From positions 124,001 through 188,000 of the forward strand of contig CAZSRS010000002.1 in the NCBI GenBank assembly GCA_964609625.1: a DNA stretch of 64,000 bases, given 5' to 3'. Within the stretch, counting starts at the first letter, position 1, and each line of letters opens with the position of its first letter. The position numbers and the translations under genes were made by a program. Of the stretch, positions 9,832-18,667 are shown piece after piece. Source of the DNA: G963674665 sp964609625. GTDB lineage: Bacteria; Desulfobacterota; Desulfovibrionia; Desulfovibrionales; Desulfovibrionaceae. The notes beneath the pieces are model-generated. The model worked only from the letters and a program-made list of their open reading frames with translations, was not told the DNA's origin and ran no database searches.

Positions 9832-11124
9832 TCACTGCCTGGTCTCGATGAACCGTCGCGTGTACTGTTCGTAGCGCCGCACGTTCTCGTCCATGAAGCC
9901 CAACGCGCCGTCGTGGACAATGGCCTTTTGCGGACAAACCATGAAGCAGTACAGGCAGTGCAAACACTCCAGGCAACGCCCCAGTGCCATCTCCACGGCC
10001 GGGTCCATGCCTTGCGGGCAATAGTCGGCGCAGAGGCCGCAGTCGTCGCACAGGGCCTGATCCAGGCGTAAAGGCACGCAGGTCGGCGCCTCGCTCAGGA
10101 ACACGTCCTGGCGCAGCTGGGTCTTGAACAACAGCCGACCGAACCACTCGGTTCCGGCCAGATAGGTGAAAAAACGCGTGTTCCGGATGGCCAGGAAAAA
10201 CTTCTGGAATCTGGGGTGGTGGATGAACGAGGCCAGGAGGTTGGCCTTGGGCAAAGCGAAGTCCCGCTGCCAGGGGCTCAGGTCCAGTTCGTCCACCTCG
10301 GCCATTGTCTCGTCCGTGAGGAATCCCATGCGCCTGGCCAGGGCCAAGGGGCGCACCCACTCCAGTTCGAAACCAATCAGCCGACAGCAGAGATAATCCA
10401 GGTACAAGGGGTCGCGCCCAGCGACAAGCAGGTGCAAGGGAACCGGCACGCCCCGCGTGGGACCGAGGCCCTCCATGGCGATAAGGCCGTCGATGATGTG
10501 CAACCGCGGCTGGAGCTGCTGGTTGAGTCGGAGGATGTTCAGGGGGAGGTTCAGATGCACTTTCTTCTTGTTGGCCTGCCCCACCATGCAGCCGATGAGG
10601 TTCTTCAGGCACACGGACATGCCGGTCTCGAAATGGGTCTTGAGCTTGGGCAGATTGATCAGACAATCGGCCTCGACGCAATCCGCGGCCACCTCGGCCG
10701 GCACGCCGTTCTCGAAGAGCACGGTATGTGGCGTCGAATAGTTGAGATCCAGGAGCTTGACCTGATAGTGCTCGGCCAGCGCCCTGACCCGCAGCAGGGA
10801 GATGATGTCGATCTTGTTGCGGTAGAAGCCGCTGTTGGTGCCCTCGCCGATGGTGATGTCGCTGTAGCCGCGCTCCTTGAGCCCGAGAATCACCGCCGCG
10901 AGCAGCCTCAGGTCCGTGGTGTTGCCCGTGAGCGCGATCATGTTCGCGTTGAGGTTCGGCTTGATCAGAACCTTGCCCACGGGCGTTTGAGGCAGTGCTC
11001 CCGAGAACTTGTCCAGGATCGCCCGCACCGTTGCGCAGATTTCATCGAATGATTGGGCGCGGCGAAGTATGACCGAGCCGTTTTCAAGACCTTTCGCCCC
11101 TGCCGCGGTAGTATATTGTTGCAT
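9832..11124 (-). CDS. DUF362 protein with C-terminal 2[4Fe-4S] ferredoxin domain
   Basis: The 430-residue protein has an N-terminal DUF362 domain (about 15-330, including VLIKPNLN and INLPKLKTH) and two ferredoxin cluster motifs near the C-terminus (CDDCGLCADYCP and CLECLHCLYCFMVCP). DUF362/iron-sulfur proteins are common in anaerobes, but the reaction is not established. ATG 11124 is preferred because AAGGAG lies 12 bases upstream; the longer reading to 11220 has a low-complexity extension. It converges on the GT4 gene with a 7 bp gap. A redox or ligase role in glycan or lipid modification is only a guess from context. Confidence 0.82.
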   Translation of the reverse strand: MQQYTTAAGAKGLENGSVILRRAQSFDEICATVRAILDKFSGALPQTPVGKVLIKPNLNANMIALTGNTTDLRLLAAVILGLKERGYSDITIGEGTNSGFYRNKIDIISLLRVRALAEHYQVKLLDLNYSTPHTVLFENGVPAEVAADCVEADCLINLPKLKTHFETGMSVCLKNLIGCMVGQANKKKVHLNLPLNILRLNQQLQPRLHIIDGLIAMEGLGPTRGVPVPLHLLVAGRDPLYLDYLCCRLIGFELEWVRPLALARRMGFLTDETMAEVDELDLSPWQRDFALPKANLLASFIHHPRFQKFFLAIRNTRFFTYLAGTEWFGRLLFKTQLRQDVFLSEAPTCVPLRLDQALCDDCGLCADYCPQGMDPAVEMALGRCLECLHCLYCFMVCPQKAIVHDGALGFMDENVRRYEQYTRRFIETRQ

Positions 11125-11496
11125 ATGTTTCGGACACTCCTTGTCGGTTCTGGCTCCTGTCCGGTCAGGCGGCCAGAGTCCTCCCGTCCCGCCTCCACCG
11201 GAACCATGCTCACCGGACAACTAAAGCAAAACGCCTTGATTGGCCAGCCTTCAGCCGCCAGGCAATCCGCACCGGACAAACCAGCCCCCTTGCGCGGCAC
11301 CTCGGATTCCATTAGACGATCGACGAGTTCACGAGCGGTGCAACACGGAGAGACCCTTTGCAGGGGATGCCGCCTTCCAGAGCCGGCTCCATCCCCGGCC
11401 GATCCCCGTACCTTTCTTGTTGAAGCTGGAAGCGTGCTCGCGAATGTTCCGGCTGCCAGGGCAATCATTACACCTTGAACATGGAGCGCCTCGAGC
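11125..11496. other. Intergenic region between divergent DUF362 and flippase genes
   Basis: About 370 bp without a supported gene. Short ORFs on both strands have no recognisable product and poor ribosome-binding sites. The motif CCGGAC/GTCCGG recurs loosely (around 11158, 11214 and 11273), but I see no ordered array. Promoters for both flanking genes should lie here; none is clear by eye. Confidence 0.4.
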
Positions 11497-13074
11497 ATGG
11501 CTCACAGGGCATCGATCGATTACGGCATCAACCGCCTGCGTACCGCGACGAAACATTTCTTTGTCGGGTTGCTGGGCAACATGCTGTTCGCGTTCATCGC
11601 CAGTGTTCTCACCGTCCGTTGGCTGACACCCCCTGACTATGCCGCGTATGTCCTGCTGACCAGCCTGATTCTGATCCTGGGAGTGGTGGCCACCCTGGGC
11701 ATGCGCGAGGCCTCCCAACGCTTCCTACCCGAGTATGCCGTCATGGTGCACCTGGACGCGGGCAAACGGCTGGGCAAGGCGGTGCTCGTCTTTCTTGGCA
11801 TATACTGCGCAGCCTTGCTGCTCACCGCCGGAGGGGTGTATGCCATGGCCCCATGGCTGGCCAAGCTCTTCGGCATGGAGAGCCTGGCCTGGAGCTTCCG
11901 GCTCACCTGCCTGGTGTTCATACCCAGCAACCTGCTGCTCTTCAGCAACCAGATGCTGGAGACCTTGTTGCGCCAGGGCCTGGTGAAGTGGCTGGTGATC
12001 TGCCTGACCTTCCTCAAGCTGGCCATGCTTGTGGCGGTGCATGTATTCACCGGCAAGCTTGTCCTGCGTGACGTCCTGTTCATCGAGGGTATCAGCAGCG
12101 CACTCCTCTGCCTGCCGAGCCTCTACGCCTTGCTGAAATACTCTTGCAGGGGCAATCCGCCACAACAAGCCGACGCCGGCACTGAACCTCGGCATGCTCT
12201 GCATGAACCGGAGCAAACCGGTCTCATGCAGCGCATCGTGCCGTTTGCCGCTTACAACTACCTGATGCTCCTGGCCATCACCTTCCAGGAAGGGGCGGTG
12301 AACAAGCTGGTGGTGGGCGCCGTGCTGCCGGTTTCGATCCTGGCGGTGTTCGGCTTTGCCCAGACCCTTGTCGGCTACATCCAGCGCTATCTGCCGAACA
12401 TGCTGCTCATCTACATCATCCGCCCCGCCCTCATGGCCCATTGGGCAAAGACCAAGGACACCAAACACTTCAGTTGGATCCTGAACATCTTCGTCAAGAT
12501 CAACCTGTTTCTGCTGCTGCCCGTGCTGGCCTGGCTGGCCCTCAGCGGCAACGCCCTTGCCGACATCATCAGCGGCGGCAAGTATTACGCCTCGGGCGAG
12601 TTCATGTTCGGGCTGAGCTGCCTGCTCGTGCTCCACTGCACCAACCGCCGCTACGAGCTGGCGCTTCAGGCCCTGGAACACTCCCGGCTGCTGTTCGTGG
12701 GCAATCTGTTCATGGTGGCCGCTGTGCTCCTGTCCGTGGTGCTGACGTCGCTGATCGGCGCCTGGGGGATCATCCTCGCCTCCGCCCTGGGCCTGCTGGC
12801 ACGCGACGTATTCATGCACCTCATGCTGCTGCGCCAAGGCTTTCAGCTGGGCCTGGACCTTCGGGGCATGATCAGAATGCTGCTTCCAGCTTTGCTGGCA
12901 GGGGCGCTCATGTGGCTCGTGCTGCCCCAGGAGCAGGGATTGGTGATGGTCTTCCTCAGCGGTGCCGGTTGCCTTGCCCTCTATCTTCTCTTCGCTCGGA
13001 TCATGCGGCCCTTCACTACCGAGGAACAGGACGCCTTGAACGGCCTGCTCGGAAGGCGACTCTTTTTCTGGTGA
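11497..13074 (+). CDS. Polysaccharide flippase, Wzx/MATE-like
   Basis: The 525-residue integral membrane protein has about 12-14 hydrophobic helices and begins with the pattern usual for oligosaccharide flippases (GLLGNMLFAFIASVLTVRWL, then TPPDYAAYVLL). A soluble loop rich in E, P and H lies near residues 218-245. Members of this superfamily move undecaprenyl-linked repeat units across the inner membrane. Together with the ligase/polymerase at 18668-20173 and the Wzc-like protein at 16275-18242 it forms a Wzx/Wzy-type set. It converges on the acyltransferase gene 42 bp downstream. Confidence 0.87.
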   Translation: MAHRASIDYGINRLRTATKHFFVGLLGNMLFAFIASVLTVRWLTPPDYAAYVLLTSLILILGVVATLGMREASQRFLPEYAVMVHLDAGKRLGKAVLVFLGIYCAALLLTAGGVYAMAPWLAKLFGMESLAWSFRLTCLVFIPSNLLLFSNQMLETLLRQGLVKWLVICLTFLKLAMLVAVHVFTGKLVLRDVLFIEGISSALLCLPSLYALLKYSCRGNPPQQADAGTEPRHALHEPEQTGLMQRIVPFAAYNYLMLLAITFQEGAVNKLVVGAVLPVSILAVFGFAQTLVGYIQRYLPNMLLIYIIRPALMAHWAKTKDTKHFSWILNIFVKINLFLLLPVLAWLALSGNALADIISGGKYYASGEFMFGLSCLLVLHCTNRRYELALQALEHSRLLFVGNLFMVAAVLLSVVLTSLIGAWGIILASALGLLARDVFMHLMLLRQGFQLGLDLRGMIRMLLPALLAGALMWLVLPQEQGLVMVFLSGAGCLALYLLFARIMRPFTTEEQDALNGLLGRRLFFW

Positions 13075-13116
13075 AGCCGGCCCGGGATACACCGCCTGTC
13101 TCGGGAACCCTCCTGG

Positions 13117-14082
13117 TCAGTCTTTTTGAGGGCACGGCTCCCGGCGGACCACGGTGGGACTGTGGCGCGGGTCGAGGCGGTCGAGAACGTGCAGATAGCC
13201 GGGGCACTGCCCCACGTAGCGCTCAAGCAGAGCCACGAAGCGCCTTGTCAGGAGTTCCGGCTGTTCGCGCTCCTCTTCGCCGTGGATGAGCGGTGGTTCC
13301 ACAACGATGCGGAACAGCGTGTCCTTGCCCGGCAGAATGAACATGGCCAGGAGTTCGGCCCCTGTCTTCTGGCAGATGCGCGCCGGCCCCAGGGGAAAAT
13401 CCACGGGCAGGCCGCAGAAGTCGTAGCAGTGGTGCTTTCCGAAGCGCTGCTCCGTGCCTGAACCGTCCCCCGTGACCATGAGCACCTTGTTTTCGCTCAC
13501 CCAGCGCAGTGCCGGCCGCATGAACCCATCGGCATTGATGATCCGCGCCGGCATCTTGGCCTCGTAGTGCAGGCGCAAGCGAAAGGCGACGTTGCGGCCG
13601 ATCCAACTCAGCCCCTTGTCCGATGGCATGCCCACCTGAAGCACGGGGTAACCGAGGCGGGCCAGGCTGTTCAAGGGCACGTGCACAGGCCCGAAATGCG
13701 CGATACAGACCACCGCGCCCTTGCCCTTGCGCCGGGCGGCGTCGAGATGCTCCAACCCCTCGAAGGCTATCTCCTGTTCAATGAACTCCCGCGTCATGCG
13801 GGGGGAGACGAACATGATGAATCGGTCGATGTAGTGGTTGCGGAACGCTGTCCGCAGAGCCTCACGACATACGGCCTCGGAAAAGGCGTAATGCCGACGC
13901 AGGATGTCCAGGCCGTCCAGCAGCACCCCGCGTTTGCCTTTGGACAGCACGCGGTGCAGATCGCCCATGCACCGCATTACGGCAAAGGCGCCCTTGGGCG
14001 GCAGCGAGACGAGCAGCCACCTGACCGGATACCAGAACACCAGGCGCATCACGTCACGGCTCAGACTTTCGCGAACCTGCAT
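13117..14082 (-). CDS. LpxL/HtrB-like lipid acyltransferase
   Basis: The 321-residue protein matches the lipid A late acyltransferase family along its length: an N-terminal membrane segment, a central block with IAHFGPVH, a later GDGSGTEQRFGK block and PLGPARICQKTGAELLAMF. In the family the catalytic dyad is H-x4-E/D; here the same place reads H-x4-H (HFGPVH), so the acid is missing or lies elsewhere. It is the last gene of an apparent minus-strand operon (wzc-like, glycosidase, acyltransferase) with 40-50 bp gaps. It probably acylates a glycolipid or glycan in the inner membrane. GAGG lies 8 bases before the ATG. Confidence 0.82.
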   Translation of the reverse strand: MQVRESLSRDVMRLVFWYPVRWLLVSLPPKGAFAVMRCMGDLHRVLSKGKRGVLLDGLDILRRHYAFSEAVCREALRTAFRNHYIDRFIMFVSPRMTREFIEQEIAFEGLEHLDAARRKGKGAVVCIAHFGPVHVPLNSLARLGYPVLQVGMPSDKGLSWIGRNVAFRLRLHYEAKMPARIINADGFMRPALRWVSENKVLMVTGDGSGTEQRFGKHHCYDFCGLPVDFPLGPARICQKTGAELLAMFILPGKDTLFRIVVEPPLIHGEEEREQPELLTRRFVALLERYVGQCPGYLHVLDRLDPRHSPTVVRREPCPQKD

Positions 14083-14125
14083 CGTGCATCCTCAATCCAA
14101 TGGAAGGTGAAAAGGCTGCCGCGCT

Positions 14126-16228
14126 TTACTGTTGCGTTTCGATGAAGACCGGAGTGCCCAGATCCACCCGCACCACGCCCCTGTTCACGGAGACCGTCTT
14201 CACGCGCGGGTTGCCGTTCTGGTCCGTCAACGCGGTGGTTACCTTCGCCTCGCAGCCTTCCGGCAGGTCCGGCATGGCGAGGGAGACCTCGCCCCCAACC
14301 GCGCCGTCCTTCCAGGCTACATAGATCGGGTTGCCGGACTTGCGCGGGATCTCGTAGACATACGTGTTGTCCTGGTGTTCCTGAAGGGGGCGCAGGGCGC
14401 GCCAGTCCGCGTCGGCGAGCTTGTGGGTCATCAGTTTCAGGGTGTGGTAGGCAAGCTTCTTCCTGCCGTCGGGCTTGACGATGCCCGTGTAGTCGAAAAA
14501 GCTCCCGTCGTGCTTGAAGCCCTCCACCAGGCCGAAGGCCCAGAACAGCCGCTTGATGCCGCAGCGCACGCCGTAGATGTAGCGCTTGAAGAGGTCGGCG
14601 GCCTGGTCGGCCTCGGACTGCGGGGGGAATTGTCTGAAGTTCAACTGCGGCACGGGAGTTGGAGAGCCGCCGTAGGTGCTGGTTTCCGTGCACCAGATTT
14701 CCATGTCCGGCGGGAAGCCGCAGCTGACGAGGGTGCGGCGGATGTGCTCCAGCACCGGCTTGTACCCCAGATAATCCCCTGCCGCGGTGCCGAAGAAATG
14801 GAAGGCGAAGATGTCCACATACCTGCCCCCCAACTCGCGCAGAAAGGGTGCATAGCGGTTGTCGAAATCCCGCAGATACTCCTCCACGGGGGCGAAGCCC
14901 GAGACGCCGCCGATGAGCACCTTGGCCTCGGGGTCGGCCTCCTTGATGGCCTGATAGGTCATGGCCACGAACTTGGCATAGTCCTTGTTGGGGCCCAGGT
15001 CCGGTTCGTTGCCCACTTGCCAGAACTTGACCGGGGACTTGAGGCCAGGCATGTCGTTCCTGCCGTCGCCGTTGTAACGCTCCACGGCAGCCCTGACAAA
15101 GGCCTTGTATGCCTCCGGGTCGCGGGGCATGTAGGACCCAGCGTATGTGTAAGGGTTGTCCGGCTCCCGCAAGGGATCGGGCGCCGTAGAGATGTTCCAG
15201 AGCGTATTGATGCTCGCGGGGGTGCTCTGCATCAGCTGGTCGTACTTGCTCCAGTCGTAGCGCGGTGATTTAGGATCCGGCTGGGCCAGGAACCAAAACA
15301 TGTACAGGGAGCCGCGATCCCAGTACACACCCAGGTCATGGGCATGGGCATATTCCGCGGGGCCCGGCGCCCGCAGGGGGTGGAAGCCAAAGGGCGAGTC
15401 CGAGGAGTCTCCAACGCCCGCCGCGCTGGACATGGCCGCAGTCCGCGCCATATCCGTGGTGGCGGTGTCGTACCCAACACCAAGGGCTTGTTCGCTGCCT
15501 CCAGTACTCTGGGCCTCCGCGGTCTGATAGCCCCAGGGGTCCCGCGCGGCCTGCCCCTGCTGCCAGTTGCCGGCATCAGCATGGGGCGGATAAGCGTTCC
15601 ACGTGTTGCCCGCTGCATATCCTTCATGGGTCGGCCAAGCCCCCTGCCCTCCCTGTCCTTGGTGCTGTGCCCATGCCGTGTTTCTGGAGAACCCGCCCTG
15701 TTCCTCGGGATATCGGGCATTCCCGCCCCACTCCTCTCCGGGGCGGGAGCCATCGCCCAGAGCCGGGTGCCCCGGTTGCGGGGTAGTGCTGTCAACGCCC
15801 CGGTAGGTGTCATTTCCAGGCCCGGCGAGTTGCTGGTAGGCAGGAGCATTACCGTTCCGCTGAGGAAAGCTCGGACGGACATCTTGCGTTCCTCTTCCTT
15901 CCAGGATGCTGATTGCTGCTTCAAGACATTGAATTCCCTCTTGTCTCTGGCCGCCATGGATGTAATTCTGGGAAAGGGAATCGTAATGCAAGACCTGGCT
16001 CCGCTCCTCGGAGGAGAGTTGATGCCCCTTGCTGTGCATGAGCTCGTGCATCCGGGTGACCAGTTCCTTGACCGGATCGTTGGATGCGGTAGGTACGGTG
16101 GGCGCAGGGGCTACGGTGGGTACGCTGGTCATGGCCTTCTCGGGTTTTTCCGACCCACCGCAGGACTGAACGAGGAATAGACTGACAACGGATACCACAA
16201 TCACAAAAAAGTAGACCGTACGTCTCAT
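14126..16228 (-). CDS. Exported GH39-like glycoside hydrolase lipoprotein
   Basis: The 700-residue protein has a lipoprotein signal peptide with lipobox LVQSC (Cys23), a short helical region (about 50-112), a low-complexity stretch rich in G, Q, N, P and W (about 113-280) and a C-terminal clan GH-A barrel. The predicted acid/base is Glu408 in QVGNEPD and the nucleophile Glu515 in WCTETSTYGG, both in the expected order. PslG, a GH39 enzyme of Pseudomonas biofilm synthesis, is the closest functional analogue I can name. It lies between the wzc-like and acyltransferase genes, so it likely trims or releases the polysaccharide made here. Exact family and substrate are unproven. Confidence 0.82.
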   Translation of the reverse strand: MRRTVYFFVIVVSVVSLFLVQSCGGSEKPEKAMTSVPTVAPAPTVPTASNDPVKELVTRMHELMHSKGHQLSSEERSQVLHYDSLSQNYIHGGQRQEGIQCLEAAISILEGRGTQDVRPSFPQRNGNAPAYQQLAGPGNDTYRGVDSTTPQPGHPALGDGSRPGEEWGGNARYPEEQGGFSRNTAWAQHQGQGGQGAWPTHEGYAAGNTWNAYPPHADAGNWQQGQAARDPWGYQTAEAQSTGGSEQALGVGYDTATTDMARTAAMSSAAGVGDSSDSPFGFHPLRAPGPAEYAHAHDLGVYWDRGSLYMFWFLAQPDPKSPRYDWSKYDQLMQSTPASINTLWNISTAPDPLREPDNPYTYAGSYMPRDPEAYKAFVRAAVERYNGDGRNDMPGLKSPVKFWQVGNEPDLGPNKDYAKFVAMTYQAIKEADPEAKVLIGGVSGFAPVEEYLRDFDNRYAPFLRELGGRYVDIFAFHFFGTAAGDYLGYKPVLEHIRRTLVSCGFPPDMEIWCTETSTYGGSPTPVPQLNFRQFPPQSEADQAADLFKRYIYGVRCGIKRLFWAFGLVEGFKHDGSFFDYTGIVKPDGRKKLAYHTLKLMTHKLADADWRALRPLQEHQDNTYVYEIPRKSGNPIYVAWKDGAVGGEVSLAMPDLPEGCEAKVTTALTDQNGNPRVKTVSVNRGVVRVDLGTPVFIETQQ

Positions 16229-16274
16229 GGTTACGCTCCACTGAAGGGTGGGAGCTGCATGGGGAAAGCCGACT

Positions 16275-18242
16275 TCAGCTCAACCACTCCTCTTTATAAT
16301 TGACTAAAACTGCTCCAAGAATGCCGATGCCAGAGTTTTCGCAAACTTCATAAGCCTCCATGACCGCCTTGAGGGGTACGTGACCGGCGCTCACAACCAG
16401 GGCCAAGGCATCCACCGCATCTTTGAGCAGCAATATATCGTCGTTCATGTTCAAGGGAGGGGCATCGATGACGATAATGTCATAGGCAGCCTTGAGACTG
16501 TCCATGAGGCTGGCCAGGGCTTGGCACGAGGGCACGCTCCCGGCGGAAAAACCCTTGCCGTTCAGGGCAAGTGTGTCCGGGAAGCCTTCCTTTCCCTTGC
16601 CGACCCAAGAGTTCCAGGCCCCGGCATCTGTTCCTGCCGCGGCAGGGACCACATAATCTTCCGGGAACTGCAACAGCAGGACGCCGCGCCCCTCGCGGGC
16701 CTGGAGAGCCGCGAGGTTGCGGGCGAGGGCGGCGCCGCCATCACCTTGCGTAGGTGCCACCAACACCAGTGTACGCAGTTCCCTGCCCTGTACGGCTATG
16801 GAAATTCTGTTGCGCAGCAGCCTGTATGCCGCCGCGTGTGGATTGTCCCGCCGTTTTCCAAGCGCGGGAATCACTCCAAGCACGGGAATGCCGGCCTGGC
16901 GCAACGTCTCGGGGTTGCGCACGCTGGTGTCGAGGTAGTCGATGAAGCACGCAAGTCCTACGCCCGAAAGTACCCCCAAAAGCAGGCCCACGGCAAGAAA
17001 AATCGTTTCGTCCGGCTTCTCGTGGTCGCCCTTCTGCAGGACCATGGCCGGCTGGGAGACCTTGATCAGCGAGTGCGCCCGATCCTGGGCCGCGTAAAGC
17101 GAGGACAAGGAATTGCCCAGGTTGTTCAGCACGAGGTCGATATGCCTGACGTCGGCGGTGTACCGCGTCAAGCGGGCGTATTTCTCGGGCAGCGTGAGAA
17201 GTTGCTTGGAATACAGTTCCAGCAGGGCGTCCAGCCCCTCAACCAGGGACTTGTAGCCCTGCACTGTCCGTTCGGCGTCCTCGAGATCCGTTGCCGTACT
17301 CTGGTAGACCTTGACTTCATGAGTGAGCAGCTTGCCCAACTCGTCCAACTGCTTGTGCAGCATGACCACGTCGGGATGATTGGCTGTTTTCTCGACAAGC
17401 GCCCCGGCCAATGCCGACCGCAACTCCTGAATGGTCGAGGTAATGTTCGAAATGGTCGAGTGGTCATCGAACGCCTTGCCGGGAATTCTGCCCGTGTCGA
17501 CGCCTTCGAGTTGTTTTCGGATGACCTCGATGGCGCCGAGGCTGATGGAAAGCTGCTCAACAGCGGAGAATTTCTTGTCCAGCAGGGAATAATACGCCCC
17601 GATGGCACTTTCGATCTCCTCACCGATGTCGGCCGTGCCTTCCTCCACCCGCATCTCGGCTTGCTGCTGCAGGGCGACAGCATATTGCCGTTTCAAGTCC
17701 GCGAGAGAATCGTTGATGTTCCTGATTGCTTGCTGGAACATCTCGAGCCGCATCGCATTGACTTCCTGGATATAAAGCTCCGCGAAGGTGTTGGCCATGT
17801 CCGCCGCTTGCCGCGGATCAGTGGAAGACGCTTCGATGACGAATACGAAGGACTCCGGCATGTGCGAAAAGGAGATCCGGGGGCGAGGGCGGAACATGGA
17901 AATGATGGGCGTGCTCTTGAGCAGTTTCTTGACCCGCAAGGGAGCGCCTGAATAGCTTCTGAGATCAAGTCGATCGATCAGCTCCTGTAACAACTTGGTA
18001 TTCTTCATTAATTCAAGATGCGTGAAGTCGGCTGTGTCGCCGCCACGCAGGGAATGCGTCTCGCCGGCAAGGGTGCCCACGTCCTCGAGTGCGGAGCTGT
18101 GCATATACAGCTTGGTGCTCGTGACATAAATCTTCGGAAGCAGAAATATGCCGGCCACGGCGCTGCCGGATACCAGCAACATGACCAACACCACGATCCG
18201 CCAACGCCGAAGCAAAATGTTGAGGAAATCCTTGAATTCCAT
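16275..18242 (-). CDS. Wzc/GumC-like polysaccharide co-polymerase with degenerate kinase domain
   Basis: The 655-residue protein starts at MEFKDFLNILLRRW with a Wzz-type membrane segment (about 15-35), a long periplasmic coiled-coil region (150-390), a second membrane segment (about 413-435) and a cytoplasmic BY-kinase-like domain (450-650). Walker B is present (DIIVIDAPP, 588-596), but the Walker A site reads APTQGDGGAA (496-505) with no Lys, Walker A' reads VLLLQFPED without the usual aspartate pattern, and the C-terminus has no tyrosine cluster. It therefore probably sets chain length or export without autophosphorylation. First gene of the minus-strand operon with the glycosidase and acyltransferase. 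Confidence 0.86.
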   Translation of the reverse strand: MEFKDFLNILLRRWRIVVLVMLLVSGSAVAGIFLLPKIYVTSTKLYMHSSALEDVGTLAGETHSLRGGDTADFTHLELMKNTKLLQELIDRLDLRSYSGAPLRVKKLLKSTPIISMFRPRPRISFSHMPESFVFVIEASSTDPRQAADMANTFAELYIQEVNAMRLEMFQQAIRNINDSLADLKRQYAVALQQQAEMRVEEGTADIGEEIESAIGAYYSLLDKKFSAVEQLSISLGAIEVIRKQLEGVDTGRIPGKAFDDHSTISNITSTIQELRSALAGALVEKTANHPDVVMLHKQLDELGKLLTHEVKVYQSTATDLEDAERTVQGYKSLVEGLDALLELYSKQLLTLPEKYARLTRYTADVRHIDLVLNNLGNSLSSLYAAQDRAHSLIKVSQPAMVLQKGDHEKPDETIFLAVGLLLGVLSGVGLACFIDYLDTSVRNPETLRQAGIPVLGVIPALGKRRDNPHAAAYRLLRNRISIAVQGRELRTLVLVAPTQGDGGAALARNLAALQAREGRGVLLLQFPEDYVVPAAAGTDAGAWNSWVGKGKEGFPDTLALNGKGFSAGSVPSCQALASLMDSLKAAYDIIVIDAPPLNMNDDILLLKDAVDALALVVSAGHVPLKAVMEAYEVCENSGIGILGAVLVNYKEEWLS

Positions 18243-18577
18243 ATGATGGAAACATACCCCTGAAAAATGACCGCGCCCCGTCCGCACGTGAAGAACCTGA
18301 CCGATACACCAGCAGCACAACATGCGTCCAGTCCAACGTATACCATCTACTTCAAAGCGAAACAATCACAACCCGTCCCAGCCGCGCCAGTGGCGCTTCC
18401 CAGGGATTTCAGTCCATCTCGGGAAGGGAACCTCGAACCCGCCCCCCTTGTTCGTGCCTCTGGTGAGAGTGCACCGCCTGCTGCGAACGCCCAGGCCGGA
18501 CGTGTGTGACTTCCTGTAGTCGGAGCGACGTCAGCCGCGAGATGCCGCTGTTTTTCTCCTTCCAGAAACGGCCGGGT

Positions 18578-18600
18578 GCTGGTACAGAATTGTTACCAGC
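18578..18600. promoter_or_regulatory. Inverted repeat, candidate operator
   Basis: GCTGGTA (18578-18584) and TACCAGC (18594-18600) form a perfect 7-bp inverted repeat around a 9-base spacer, 68 bases upstream of the preferred ligase start. The size and symmetry suit a dimeric regulator. No regulator gene adjoins it, and no T-tract follows, so a terminator is unlikely. Confidence 0.35.
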
Positions 18601-18626
18601 CGACCACACGACCGTTGGTTGCCTGG

Positions 18627-18648
18627 CACGATCCACACACGATCCACA
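18627..18648. repeat. Tandem 11-bp direct repeat
   Basis: CACGATCCACA occurs twice head to tail at 18627-18637 and 18638-18648, 20 bases upstream of the ligase start. The function is unknown; it could be a regulator site or chance. Confidence 0.5.
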
Positions 18649-18667
18649 GCTGGCCCGAGGGTTTCTG

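Larger units (their letters stand above)
18243..18667. other. Divergent promoter region, wzc-like operon / ligase gene
   Basis: The 425 bp between the two divergent transcription units has no supported gene if the ligase starts at TTG 18668. It contains an inverted repeat (18578-18600) and a tandem 11-bp repeat (18627-18648), both described separately. In-frame ATG codons at 18506 and 18542 could extend the ligase N-terminus, but neither has a clear ribosome-binding site. Confidence 0.45.

Noticed and set aside
16380..17951. Plus-strand ORF of 523 codons opposite the wzc-like gene
   Set aside because: Antiparallel shadow; the minus-strand frame has clear Wzz and BY-kinase features.
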